A stretch of 64,000 bases of DNA, taken from assembly GCA_965240325.2 (NCBI GenBank), contig OZ251231.1, forward strand, positions 2,418,001 to 2,482,000. Direction: 5' to 3'. Under the pieces are notes generated by a model. That model was not told where the DNA came from. It searched no databases and saw only the letters and a list, made by a program, of their open reading frames with translations. Positions 50,204 to 59,300 of the stretch are shown in pieces. A program made the translations under genes and the position numbers. The number at the start of each line of letters is the position of its first letter. The stretch's first letter is position 1. The stretch is from Rebecca billardiae RCC1528 (lineage: Eukaryota; Haptophyta).

Positions 50204-51937
50204 TCAGGCCCTCACCCGCCTGGCCATCACCACGGGTCGTACATGATGCGACGGCGTCGATACGACGCCGGCTGTGACCAGCGGTGGCAGCTGCGATGAT
50301 CGCGGCCGCCACGCTGCCACGACGTCCGAGGGTGTGGCCGTGCTGCTGGTGCGCTTCCGCTGTCGCTTGCCGGCGCTCACTACTTTGGTGCTCACGACTT
50401 GCTCCAGACCGCGCTTGTGCGCACAGCTCCGATGGTGCTTCATGCCGGCCAGCTTGTGCACAGCGCACCGGCTGGCGCGCACGTCACCCGGCATGCCAAA
50501 GTGAGGCCGCGTGGTGCAGCCGGTGTGATCACACTTGGGGTTCTTCAGGTCGACCATGCCGGCCAGCTTGTGCGCAGCGCACCGGCTGGCGCGCACGTCA
50601 CCCGGCATGCCAAATGAAGGCACCTTGACGCAGCCCTCGTGATCACACTTGCGGCTCTTCAGGTCGACCATGCCGGCCAGCTTGTGCGCAGCGCACCGGC
50701 TGGCGCGTGCGTCACCTGCCATGCCAAACGACGGCACCTTGGTGCAGCCGGTGTGATCACACTTGGGGTGCTTCAGGTCGACCATGCCGGCCAGCGTGTG
50801 CGCAGCGCACCGGCTGGCGCGCGCGTCGCCCGGCATGCCAAAGTAAGGCCGCGTGGTGCAGCCCTCGTGATCACACTTGGGGTGCTTCAGGTCGACCATG
50901 CCGGCCCGCTTGTGCGCAGCGCACCGGCTGGCGCGCACGTCACCCGGCATGCCGAAGTTAGGCCGCGTGGTGCAGCCCTCGTGATCACACTTGGAGCTCT
51001 TCAGGTCGACCATGCCGGCCAGCTTGTGCGCAGCGCACCGGCTGACGCGCCCGTCACCCGGCATGCCGAAGTCAGGCCGCGTGGTGCAGCCCTCGTGATC
51101 ACACTTGGGGTGCTTCAGGTCGACCATGCCGGCCAGCGTGTGCGCAGCGCACCGGCTGGCGCGCGCGTCGCCCGGCATGCCAAAGTACGGCCGCGTGGTG
51201 CAGCCGGTGTGATCACACTTGGGGCTCTTCACGTCGACCATGCCGGCCAGCTTATGCGCAGCGCACCGGCTGGCACGCGCGTCACCCGGCATGCCGAAGT
51301 AAGGCTGCGTGGTGCAGCCCTCGTGATCACACTTGCGGCTCTTCAGGTCGACCATGCCGGCCAGCTTGTGCGCAGCGCACCGGCTGACGCGTGCGTCACC
51401 CGGCATGCCAAAGTAAGGCCGCGTGGTGCAGCCCTCGTGATCACACTTGGGGCTCTTCAGGTCGACCATGCCGGCCAGCTTGTGTCCAGCACACCGGCTG
51501 GCGCACGCGTCACCCGGCATGCCGAAGTGAGGCCGCGCGGTGCAGCCGGTGTGATCGCACTTGCGGCGCTTCAGGTCGACCATGCCGGCCAGCTTGGCGC
51601 ACAGGAGCAGCGCCTCGGCCGGCAAGGCGAGGCCGTGAGGACGGAACGAGGGCTGCGGTGTGCCGGTGCAGGCGCGTGCCTGCAGCAGCTGCCCACCCGG
51701 CCCATCATGTCCAGTCATGGCTGCCGCTTGCGCGCGCCGATTGGAGGCTCGTGCACGCCGACCGCGTACGGCACGGTCCGGAGCGCATGCCGGGTGGTCA
51801 AAGCACGTGCGTCGGCCTCGTGACCCGCCCTCTGATGGGCTCGTCGGGTCCCTCCTCACGCTCGAGCCGTGGGCCAGCGTGCACCTTGCGGGTCGGCTGG
51901 CGAGCTGCACTGACACGGTGGATGCGCGGCATGGCAT
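50204..51937 (-). CDS. EsV-1-7 repeat protein, copy 2 (10 repeats)
   Basis: About 577 aa, start chosen as for copy 1. Ten repeats; the first is divergent (TARPHF, DACASRCAGHK), although Cys and His positions are kept. The central repeats differ in order from copies 1 and 3 (TTQPYF, TTRPDF, TTRPNF), whereas leader and tail are nearly identical. That pattern fits unequal exchange inside the repeat array on a conserved frame. Confidence 0.85.
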   Translation of the reverse strand: MPCRASTVSVQLASRPARCTLAHGSSVRRDPTSPSEGGSRGRRTCFDHPACAPDRAVRGRRARASNRRAQAAAMTGHDGPGGQLLQARACTGTPQPSFRPHGLALPAEALLLCAKLAGMVDLKRRKCDHTGCTARPHFGMPGDACASRCAGHKLAGMVDLKSPKCDHEGCTTRPYFGMPGDARVSRCAAHKLAGMVDLKSRKCDHEGCTTQPYFGMPGDARASRCAAHKLAGMVDVKSPKCDHTGCTTRPYFGMPGDARASRCAAHTLAGMVDLKHPKCDHEGCTTRPDFGMPGDGRVSRCAAHKLAGMVDLKSSKCDHEGCTTRPNFGMPGDVRASRCAAHKRAGMVDLKHPKCDHEGCTTRPYFGMPGDARASRCAAHTLAGMVDLKHPKCDHTGCTKVPSFGMAGDARASRCAAHKLAGMVDLKSRKCDHEGCVKVPSFGMPGDVRASRCAAHKLAGMVDLKNPKCDHTGCTTRPHFGMPGDVRASRCAVHKLAGMKHHRSCAHKRGLEQVVSTKVVSAGKRQRKRTSSTATPSDVVAAWRPRSSQLPPLVTAGVVSTPSHHVRPVVMARRVRA

Positions 51938-52440
51938 GTGCGCCAATGGCCGCCCAGGAGGTCAGGGCGAACGGGGGCGGACGTGCACACGTGCGTCCAG
52001 TCGTTCGAACCGCGCGCCGAGGCTGTTTCGAAGGTGCGCACCTGCTTGAGGATGTCGGCGCCCTGGCACTCCGTGGGCAGCCCGTGGGACCAGAGAAGCC
52101 ACGACGGGCAGCATTCGGGCGAGATGTGCATTCTCCCATGGCGGCAGGGAACGCTCTGTGCGTACGCTACGGGCCACGCTGAGGTCGGCGATACGGGCAT
52201 GGCCTGTGCATGTGGCTGGAGCAGTCTGCTCGGGGGCCCACGGATCACCGCGCATGGCCACTCAATCCATGACGCCGACTCAATCTGACTCTGAGTCTGA
52301 CTCTGAGACTCCGAGGGCGAGAGTGATGAGAATTCATCTGTCGTCACTCTCACTATCAGGCGACTCAGCTCCACTCTCGCCATCCGGTCCGGCGGTCGTA
52401 TGCGCAGTGGTATAGGTATTTCGTCTAGGATGGACGTCAT
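51856..52440 (-). CDS. Conserved small frame upstream of EsV-1-7 copy 2, possible 5' exon
   Basis: 194 codons, the unit-2 counterpart of the frame at 48338-48922. It differs at only a few residues (for example IVRV for IVKV and ILKQ for IREQ) and stays open. Confidence 0.3.
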   Translation of the reverse strand: MTSILDEIPIPLRIRPPDRMARVELSRLIVRVTTDEFSSLSPSESQSQTQSQIESASWIEWPCAVIRGPPSRLLQPHAQAMPVSPTSAWPVAYAQSVPCRHGRMHISPECCPSWLLWSHGLPTECQGADILKQVRTFETASARGSNDWTHVCTSAPVRPDLLGGHWRTCHAAHPPCQCSSPADPQGARWPTARA

Positions 52441-52618
52441 CTAGTACAGACGCTGCCTGACGGCGCGCACGCTGCATCAGCGCGGCCACGGCCAGCTGGC
52501 AGCTAGATGACGATGGCGATGCGCACAGAGTCGGTGATCGGACTGGCCGACGGTATTGTAGACATTGTAGTGCGCAGCACGGCCGCCGCGCCCGCGGCGA
52601 GGCGAGCGGCTGTCCGGC

Positions 52619-52969
52619 TCAGGGCGCGCCCGCCGCGCCCTGCTCGGCGCACGCGCCCGAGAAGTCGAGCCGCAGCAGCAGCGCGCCAAACGGCGACGCG
52701 CCGCCGCCGTTCGCGCGCGCGAGCGCGTCGCGGATGTAGCGCACGTACTCGCGCAGCGTCTGGCACGCGACGCGCATCGAGGCGCACGACTCCGCGCTGG
52801 GCAGGCCGTGGAGCAGCTCGGCCGTGGCGCGCTGCTGCGCCTGCACGTCAGCTGCAGTAGCGCGTGCAGCACCTCGTGCACCGCGCACGCCTCGTCCGAG
52901 AGCAGGCAGCAGTGGCACCCAGCGGCCAGGTAGCGGCAGTGCGCAGCGCGCAGCTCGGCGACGGACGCG
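52619..52969 (-). pseudogene. GCP6 3' fragment, duplicate 2
   Basis: Same extent and same one-base deletion as duplicate 1. It ends at the 12-bp junction GCGACGGACGCG (52958-52969). Confidence 0.92.
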
Positions 52970-53441
52970 CAGGAGCTGCGCGCGCTCGTGACGCGCACGC
53001 AGCTGCTCGGCGCGCTCGCGCCGCTCGCGCGGCTGAGCGCGGGGCTCGACGGCGCGCTCGTTCGGCGCTGGGAGCGCGAGGGGCTGCCGCTGCCCCCGGC
53101 GCTGCTCACGAAGGCTAAGAAGGCGGTCGAGCTGCACGACTCGCTCGGCGCGCTCGGCGCGCAGGCCAGCGCGCTCGAGGCGCAGATCCGCACCGTCCTC
53201 CCCGACCAGGCGCGCGTGCGCGAGTCGATTCAGGCGCTCGAGAATGTGGGCAAGTGCTCGCTGCTCGACCGCTACCTCAAGGACCTCAACCGCTCCGAGG
53301 ACGAGATCGTCGAGACGCGCAAGAAGATCGGCACCGTGCGCAGCGGGCAGGACAGCGTGCGCGCGCAGCTCGGCGCGCTGCAGGAGCAGGTCAACGCGAC
53401 TGCGCCATGATGCGCGCACAGCACGACTTCCAGCAGCAGTG
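52958..53441 (+). pseudogene. DUF4139 3' fragment, duplicate 2
   Basis: Second truncated copy of the DUF4139 tail with the same early stop as duplicate 1. It differs by a few substitutions (for example AQIRTVLPDQ for [10 protein letters not shown]). Confidence 0.92.
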
Positions 53442-53721
53442 AGTTACGTGAGCACAGAGTCTCAGCGTGCGGTCATCACTGCAGACGGCGCCGCGGCCGC
53501 ACCGCAATTGCACGTCGAATCAGATTCAGATGATTCAGTCGTCACGATCATCAGCTGCAGCACGGCATCATATATATATATATCGTCATCATATTGTCAC
53601 ATGCCGTGATGTAGTCGTGATATATCGTAGCAGTCGTCATGCTGCACCAAGCTAGTTATACGATGACTGCAGTCCAGTATGTATCATCATATCGTCAGCA
53701 CCCGCTGTCAAAGTGAGCTGC

Positions 53722-55683
53722 TCAGGCCCTCACCCGCCTGGCCATCACCACGGGTCGTACATGATGCGACGGCGTCGATACGACGCCGGCTGTGACCAGC
53801 GGTGGCAGCTGCGATGATCGCGGCCGCCACGCTGCCACGACGTCCGAGGGTGTGGCCGTGCTGCTGGTGCGCTTCCGCTGTCGCTTGCCGGCGCTCACTA
53901 CTTTGGTGCTCACGACTTGCTCCAGACCGCGCTTGTGCGCACAGCTCCGATGGTGCTTCATGCCGGCCAGCTTGTGCACAGCGCACCGGCTGGCGCGCAC
54001 GTCACCCGGCATGCCAAAGTGAGGCCGCGTGGTGCAGCCGGTGTGATCACACTTGGGGTTCTTCAGGTCGACCATGCCGGCCAGCTTGTGCGCAGCGCAC
54101 CGGCTGGCGCGCACGTCACCCGGCATGCCAAATGAAGGCACCTTGACGCAGCCCTCGTGATCACACTTGCGGCTCTTCAGGTCGACCATGCCGGCCAGCT
54201 TGTGCGCAGCGCACCGGCTGGCGCGTGCGTCACCTGCCATGCCAAACGACGGCACCTTGGTGCAGCCGGTGTGATCACACTTGGGGTGCTTCAGGTCGAC
54301 CATGCCGGCCAGCGTGTGCGCAGCGCACCGGCTGGCGCGCGCGTCGCCCGGCATGCCAAAGTAAGGCCGCGTGGTGCAGCCCTCGTGATCACACTTGGGG
54401 TGCTTCAGGTCGACCATGCCGGCCCGCTTGTGCGCAGCGCACCGGCTGGCGCGCACGTCACCCGGCATGCCGAATGAAGGCACCTTGGTGCAGCCCTCGT
54501 GATCACACTTGGGGTTCTTCAGGTCGACCATGCCGGCCAGCTTATGCGCAGCGCACCGGCTGACGCGTGCGTCACCCGGCATGCCAAAGTAAGGCCGCGT
54601 GGTGCAGCCCTCGTGATCACACTTGGGACTCTTCAGGTCGACCATACCAGCCAGCTTATGCGCAGCGCACCGGCTGGCGCGTGCGTCACCCGGCATGCCG
54701 AAGTGAGGCCGCGTGGTGCAGCCCTCGTGATCACACTTGGGACTCTTCAGGTCGACCATGCCGGCCAGCGTGTGCGCAGCGCACCGGCTGACGCGCGCGT
54801 CGCCCGGCATGCCGAATGAAGGCACCTTGGTGCAGCCCTCGTGATCACACTTGGGGTGCTTCAGGTCGACCATGCCGGCCAGCGTGTGCGCAGCGCACCG
54901 GCTGGCGCGCGCGTCGCCCGGCATGCCGAAGTGAGGCTGCGTGGTGCAGCCCTCGTGATCACACTTGGGGTGCTTCAGGTCGACCATGCCGGCCAGCTTG
55001 TGCGCAGCGCACCGGCTGGCGCGCACGTCACCCGGCATGCCAAATGAAGGCACCTTGACGCAGCCCTCGTGATCACACTTGCGGCTCTTCAGGTCGACCA
55101 TGCCGGCCAGCTTGTGCGCAGCGCACCGGCTGGCGCGTGCGTCACCTGCCATGCCAAACGACGGCACCTTGGTGCAGCCGGTGTGATCACACTTGGGGTG
55201 CTTCAGGTCGACCATGCCGGCCAGCTTGTGCGCAGCGCACCGGCTGGCGCGCGCGTCACCCGGCATGCCGAAGTGAGGCCGCGTGGTGCAGCCGGTGTGA
55301 TCGCACTTGCGGCGCTTCAGGTCGACCATGCCGGCCAGCTTGGCGCACAGGAGCAGCGCCTCGGCCGGCAAGGCGAGGCCGTGAGGACGGAACGAGGGCT
55401 GCGGTGTGCCGGTGCAGGCGCGTGCCTGCAGCAGCTGCCCACCCGGCCCATCATGTCCAGTCATGGCTGCCGCTTGCGCGCGCCGATTGGAGGCTCGTGC
55501 ACGCCGACCGCGTACGGCACGGTCCGGAGCGCATGCCGGGTGGTCAAAGCACGTGCGTCGGCCTCGTGACCCGCCCTCTGATGGGCTCGTCGGGTCCCTC
55601 CTCACGCTCGAGCCGTGGGCCAGCGTGCACCTTGCGGGTCGGCTGGCGAGCTGCACTGACACGGTGGATGCGCGGCATGGCAT
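53722..55683 (-). CDS. EsV-1-7 repeat protein, copy 3 (12 repeats)
   Basis: About 653 aa, start chosen as for copy 1. Twelve intact C-x4-C-x16-C-x2-H repeats with leader and tail as in copies 1 and 2. It has exactly two more 114-bp repeats than those copies, which accounts for the 76-residue length difference. This copy sits next to the intact GCP6 gene. Confidence 0.85.
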   Translation of the reverse strand: MPCRASTVSVQLASRPARCTLAHGSSVRRDPTSPSEGGSRGRRTCFDHPACAPDRAVRGRRARASNRRAQAAAMTGHDGPGGQLLQARACTGTPQPSFRPHGLALPAEALLLCAKLAGMVDLKRRKCDHTGCTTRPHFGMPGDARASRCAAHKLAGMVDLKHPKCDHTGCTKVPSFGMAGDARASRCAAHKLAGMVDLKSRKCDHEGCVKVPSFGMPGDVRASRCAAHKLAGMVDLKHPKCDHEGCTTQPHFGMPGDARASRCAAHTLAGMVDLKHPKCDHEGCTKVPSFGMPGDARVSRCAAHTLAGMVDLKSPKCDHEGCTTRPHFGMPGDARASRCAAHKLAGMVDLKSPKCDHEGCTTRPYFGMPGDARVSRCAAHKLAGMVDLKNPKCDHEGCTKVPSFGMPGDVRASRCAAHKRAGMVDLKHPKCDHEGCTTRPYFGMPGDARASRCAAHTLAGMVDLKHPKCDHTGCTKVPSFGMAGDARASRCAAHKLAGMVDLKSRKCDHEGCVKVPSFGMPGDVRASRCAAHKLAGMVDLKNPKCDHTGCTTRPHFGMPGDVRASRCAVHKLAGMKHHRSCAHKRGLEQVVSTKVVSAGKRQRKRTSSTATPSDVVAAWRPRSSQLPPLVTAGVVSTPSHHVRPVVMARRVRA

Positions 55684-56189
55684 GTGCGCCAATGGCCGCC
55701 CAGGAGGTCAGGGCGAACGGGGGCGGACGTGCGCACGTGCGTCCAGTCGTTCGAACCGCGCGCCGAGGCTGTTTCGAAGGTGCGCACCTGCTCGCGGATG
55801 TCGGCGCCCTGGCACTCCGTGGGCAGCCCGTGGGACCAGAGTAGCCACGACGGGCAGCATTCGGGCGAGATGTGCATTCCCCCATGGCGGCAGGGAACGC
55901 TCTGTGCGTACGCTACGGGCCACGCTGAGGTCGGCGATACGGGCATGGCCTGTGCATGTGGCTGGAGCAGTCTGCTCGGGGGCCCACGGATCACCGCGCA
56001 TGGCCACTCAATCGATGACGCCGACTCAATCTGACTCTGAGTCTGACTCTGCGACTCCGAGGGCGAGAGTGATGAGAATTCATCTGTCGTCACTTTCACT
56101 ATCAGGCGACTCAGCTCCACTCTCGCCATCCGGTCCGGCGGTCGTATGCGCAGTGGTATAGGTATTTCGTCTAGGATGAACGTCATCAT
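55602..56189 (-). CDS. Conserved small frame upstream of EsV-1-7 copy 3, possible 5' exon
   Basis: 195 codons, counterpart of the frames at 48338 and 51856, with a 3-bp insertion at its start (MMTFILDE instead of MTSILDE) that keeps the frame. Confidence 0.3.
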   Translation of the reverse strand: MMTFILDEIPIPLRIRPPDRMARVELSRLIVKVTTDEFSSLSPSESQSQTQSQIESASSIEWPCAVIRGPPSRLLQPHAQAMPVSPTSAWPVAYAQSVPCRHGGMHISPECCPSWLLWSHGLPTECQGADIREQVRTFETASARGSNDWTHVRTSAPVRPDLLGGHWRTCHAAHPPCQCSSPADPQGARWPTARA

Positions 56190-56367
56190 CTAGTACAGAC
56201 GCTGCCTGACGGCGCGCACGCTGCATCAGCGCGGCCACGGCCAGCTGGCAGCTAGATGACGATGGCGATGCGCACAGAGTCGGTGATCGGACTGGCCGAC
56301 GGTATTGTAGACATTGTAGTGCGCAGCACGGCCGCCGCGCCCGCGACGAGGCGAGCGGTCGTCCGGC

Positions 56368-59300
56368 TCAGGGCGCGCCCGCCGCGCCCTGCTCGGCCCA
56401 CGCGCCCGAGAAGTCGAGCCGCAGCAGCAGCGCGCCAAACGGCGACGCGCCGCCGCCGTCCGCGCGCGCGAGCGCGTCGCGGATGTAGCGCACGTACTCG
56501 CGCAGCGTCTGGCACGCGACGCGCATCGAGGCGCACGACTCCGCGGTGGGCAGGCCGTGGAGCAGCTCGGCCGTGGCGCGCTGCTGCGCCTGCACGATCA
56601 GCTGCAGCAGCGCGTGCAGCACCTCGTGCACCGCGCACGCCTCGTCCGAGAGCAGGCAGCCGTGGCACACGGCGGCCAGGTAGCGGCCGTGCGCGGCGCG
56701 CAGCTCGGCGACGGACGCGGGGCGCGCGCCGTCGAGCGCCTCGGCGCGCAGCCGCGCCCACGCGCCCTCGCACGCGTCGGCCGCCATGTGCGCGGAGAGC
56801 GCGGCGAGGAAGTGGCGCGCCTCGTGGCTGAAGAGGTGGAGCAGGTGGCGCGCGCGCTCGGCGTGCGCGCCGCCGCCGCCGCCGCCGCCGCCGTGCGCGT
56901 CGGCGGCGCGGCGCGCCGTCGGCGCGCGCCGAGCGCGCGCGTCGGCGGCGCGCGCCGCGCGCAGCGCCAGCGCCAGCCTCTGCAGCGCGAGCGCGCACAT
57001 GCGCACGCGCACGCGCAGCCTGAAGACGCGGTTGTACACCGCGAGCGCGGCGCCGTCGAGCACGCAGCCGAGCGCGGGTTCGCAAGCGTACTCCAGCTCG
57101 AGCGCGTCCGCGGCGCTCGCGGCGCTCGGCTGCGCCTCAGCGCCGCCGTCGGCGCGGCCGCCGCGCCGCGTGCGCAGCAGCGTGAGGCGGCGCAGGGCCG
57201 GGTCGTCGGCGCAGCCCGCGTTGTGCGCGGCGCGCTCGAGCCACGCGCGCAGGGCCGGCTCGTCGGCGCGCGGGCGCAGCGCGCTCGCCCTGGCGCGCGC
57301 CCCCGCCCCGCCCTCCGCCGCCTCCGCGCCCTCCGCCGTCGCGCCGAGCAGCTGCTCCGAAATCGCATGGATGAAGTCGGCGTTGCGCCCGATGGCGTAC
57401 TGCTGCAGCGCCTCCAGGTGGGCGCCGAGCGCGAGCTCCTGCGCGCGCGGGGGCGGGCGCGCGGGCGTGAGCGCGGCGGGGGCGCCGCGCTCGGCGGGTG
57501 CGGCGCGCCGCCTGCCGCGCGCGCTCGGCAGGAGCACCCGCCGCCGCTGCGCGCGCGCGCGTGGCATCGCCCACACTCGCTCTCGCGCGCGTGTGCGCGT
57601 GTGTGCGTGTGTGCGTGTGTGCGCGCGTGTGCGTGTGTGCGTGCGTGTGCGTGTGTGCGTGTGTGCGTGTGTGTGTGTGTGTGTGTGCGTGTGTGTGTGC
57701 GCGCGTGGGGGCGGGCGCGCGCTCACGTCGAGTAGCGTGCGCACGGCCAGGCCGTTGAGCGCGGCGTCGAGCACGGCGATGGGCCTGACGACGCACTCCC
57801 TGATCAACACGCGCACCGGCACCGCCTCCTCCTCCGCCTCCTCCGCCGCGGCCGCGCACAGCACGGCCTCAGCTGCGTGGAGGCGCGCGCGCGCGGCCGC
57901 GCCGCCCTCGGGGGCCGTCGCGCTCGCGTCCGGCCCCGCCGCCGCGCGCACGTGCGCGCGCGCCGCCGCCAGCTGCAGCCGGCGCACCTCCTGCCCCCAA
58001 TGGCCGTCCTCGCTCGCGTCGGCCTCGGCGGCGCCCGACCAGCCGTGCGCGCGCGCGTGCGGTGGGGCGCGCGCGCCCGCCGCCGAGGCGTCGAGTCGTG
58101 CGGCGCGCTGCGGCGCGCGGTGCATGAGCTGCGCCGGCAGCGGCGTCGGCGGCGGCGGCAGCGGGGTCGGTGGCGTGGGCGGCAGAGCCGCCAGCAGCGC
58201 GCTCGGCGGCGCACCCTCTGCCGGCCCAAAAGCGGCGGCGGCCACCGGCGCGCCGCCTCCTGTGCCGGGCGCGGGCTGGGCGGTCGCAAAGCGCACAGGC
58301 GCGCCGGGCGGGGAGGCGGCGAGCGACCCGCCGAAGCCGAGCTGCTCCGCCGCCGCGACCACCTCGGGCGCGGGAGCCGCGGCGGCAGCCGCCGCGGCCG
58401 GCAGCGGCTGAGCGCGCGCCGGCCCCGCGGCGGGCTGCGCGCCGCCCGCCTCCGCGCGCTCCGCCGAGCCCCGCGCCTGCGCTGGCTCGGCTGCCGGCGC
58501 GTCCGCGCCCACGTCAAGCGAGGCGAATGCGGCCTCGGCGATGAGCCGGCGGCGCAGCTGCTCGAGCTCCGCGTGCGCTCCCGCCAGCTCGAGCGCCGCC
58601 TCCTCCGCTCCCGCCTCCGCAGCCTCCGGCCGAGCCGCGGGCCACGGTGCCGGCGCCGGCGCCGGCGCCGGCGCGGCGGGCGGCGCGCCGCGGGCGCGCC
58701 CGCCGTCGGCCGCCGCCATGCGGATCGCTGCGCTCGCGGGCGCTGCCGCCGCGGTGGCCGGAAGCTCGAGCGCGGGCTCGGCCTCGCCCCGCGCCGCGGC
58801 GAGCCTGCGGTCGAGCGCGGCGATCCGCGCGCCGTGCTCCGCGACGAGCCGCGCGCGCACCTCGGCGGTGAGCGCGTCGTGCGCGCGCGCGCCAAGCAGC
58901 GCGCGCAGGGGCGCTTCTGCTGACAGGCCAGTGGCGAGCTCGGCGTCGGCGGCGCGCTCCTCGGCGTCGGCGCGCGCGCGCGCGGCGGCGGAGGCGTCGA
59001 TCTGCGACTGCAGCGACTCGCCGTACGCCGCCTGCGCCGCGCGCGCCCGCCGCCGCGCCTCGAGCGCGCGCGCGCGCGCGGCCGCGGCCGCCGCCTCGCG
59101 CGCCCGCGCCGCCGCCTCCGCCACGCGTTGCGCCTCGGCCGCGCGCGCCGCGCTCGCGTGCGCGCGCGCGCGGTCGAGGGCGGCGTGGGTGCGGCGCTGC
59201 GCGTCGGCGTACGCGCGCAGCTCGGCGTCGTGCCGCGCGAGCTGCGCGCGCGTCGCGCACAGCCGCGGCGCCGGCGGCGCCGGCGGCATCGGCAGCGGCG

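Larger units (their letters stand above)
50198..53715. repeat. Segmental duplication unit 2 (3518 bp)
   Basis: Same order of parts as unit 1 and the same length. Differences are scattered single bases plus a reshuffled order of EsV-1-7 repeat variants. Confidence 0.93.
53716..56719. repeat. Segmental duplication unit 3, merging into the intact GCP6 gene
   Basis: Matches units 1 and 2 from the EsV-1-7 gene through the 3' part of GCP6 up to 56719, where units 1 and 2 switch to DUF4139 sequence. It is longer by 228 bp (two extra EsV-1-7 repeats) plus 3 bp. Confidence 0.93.
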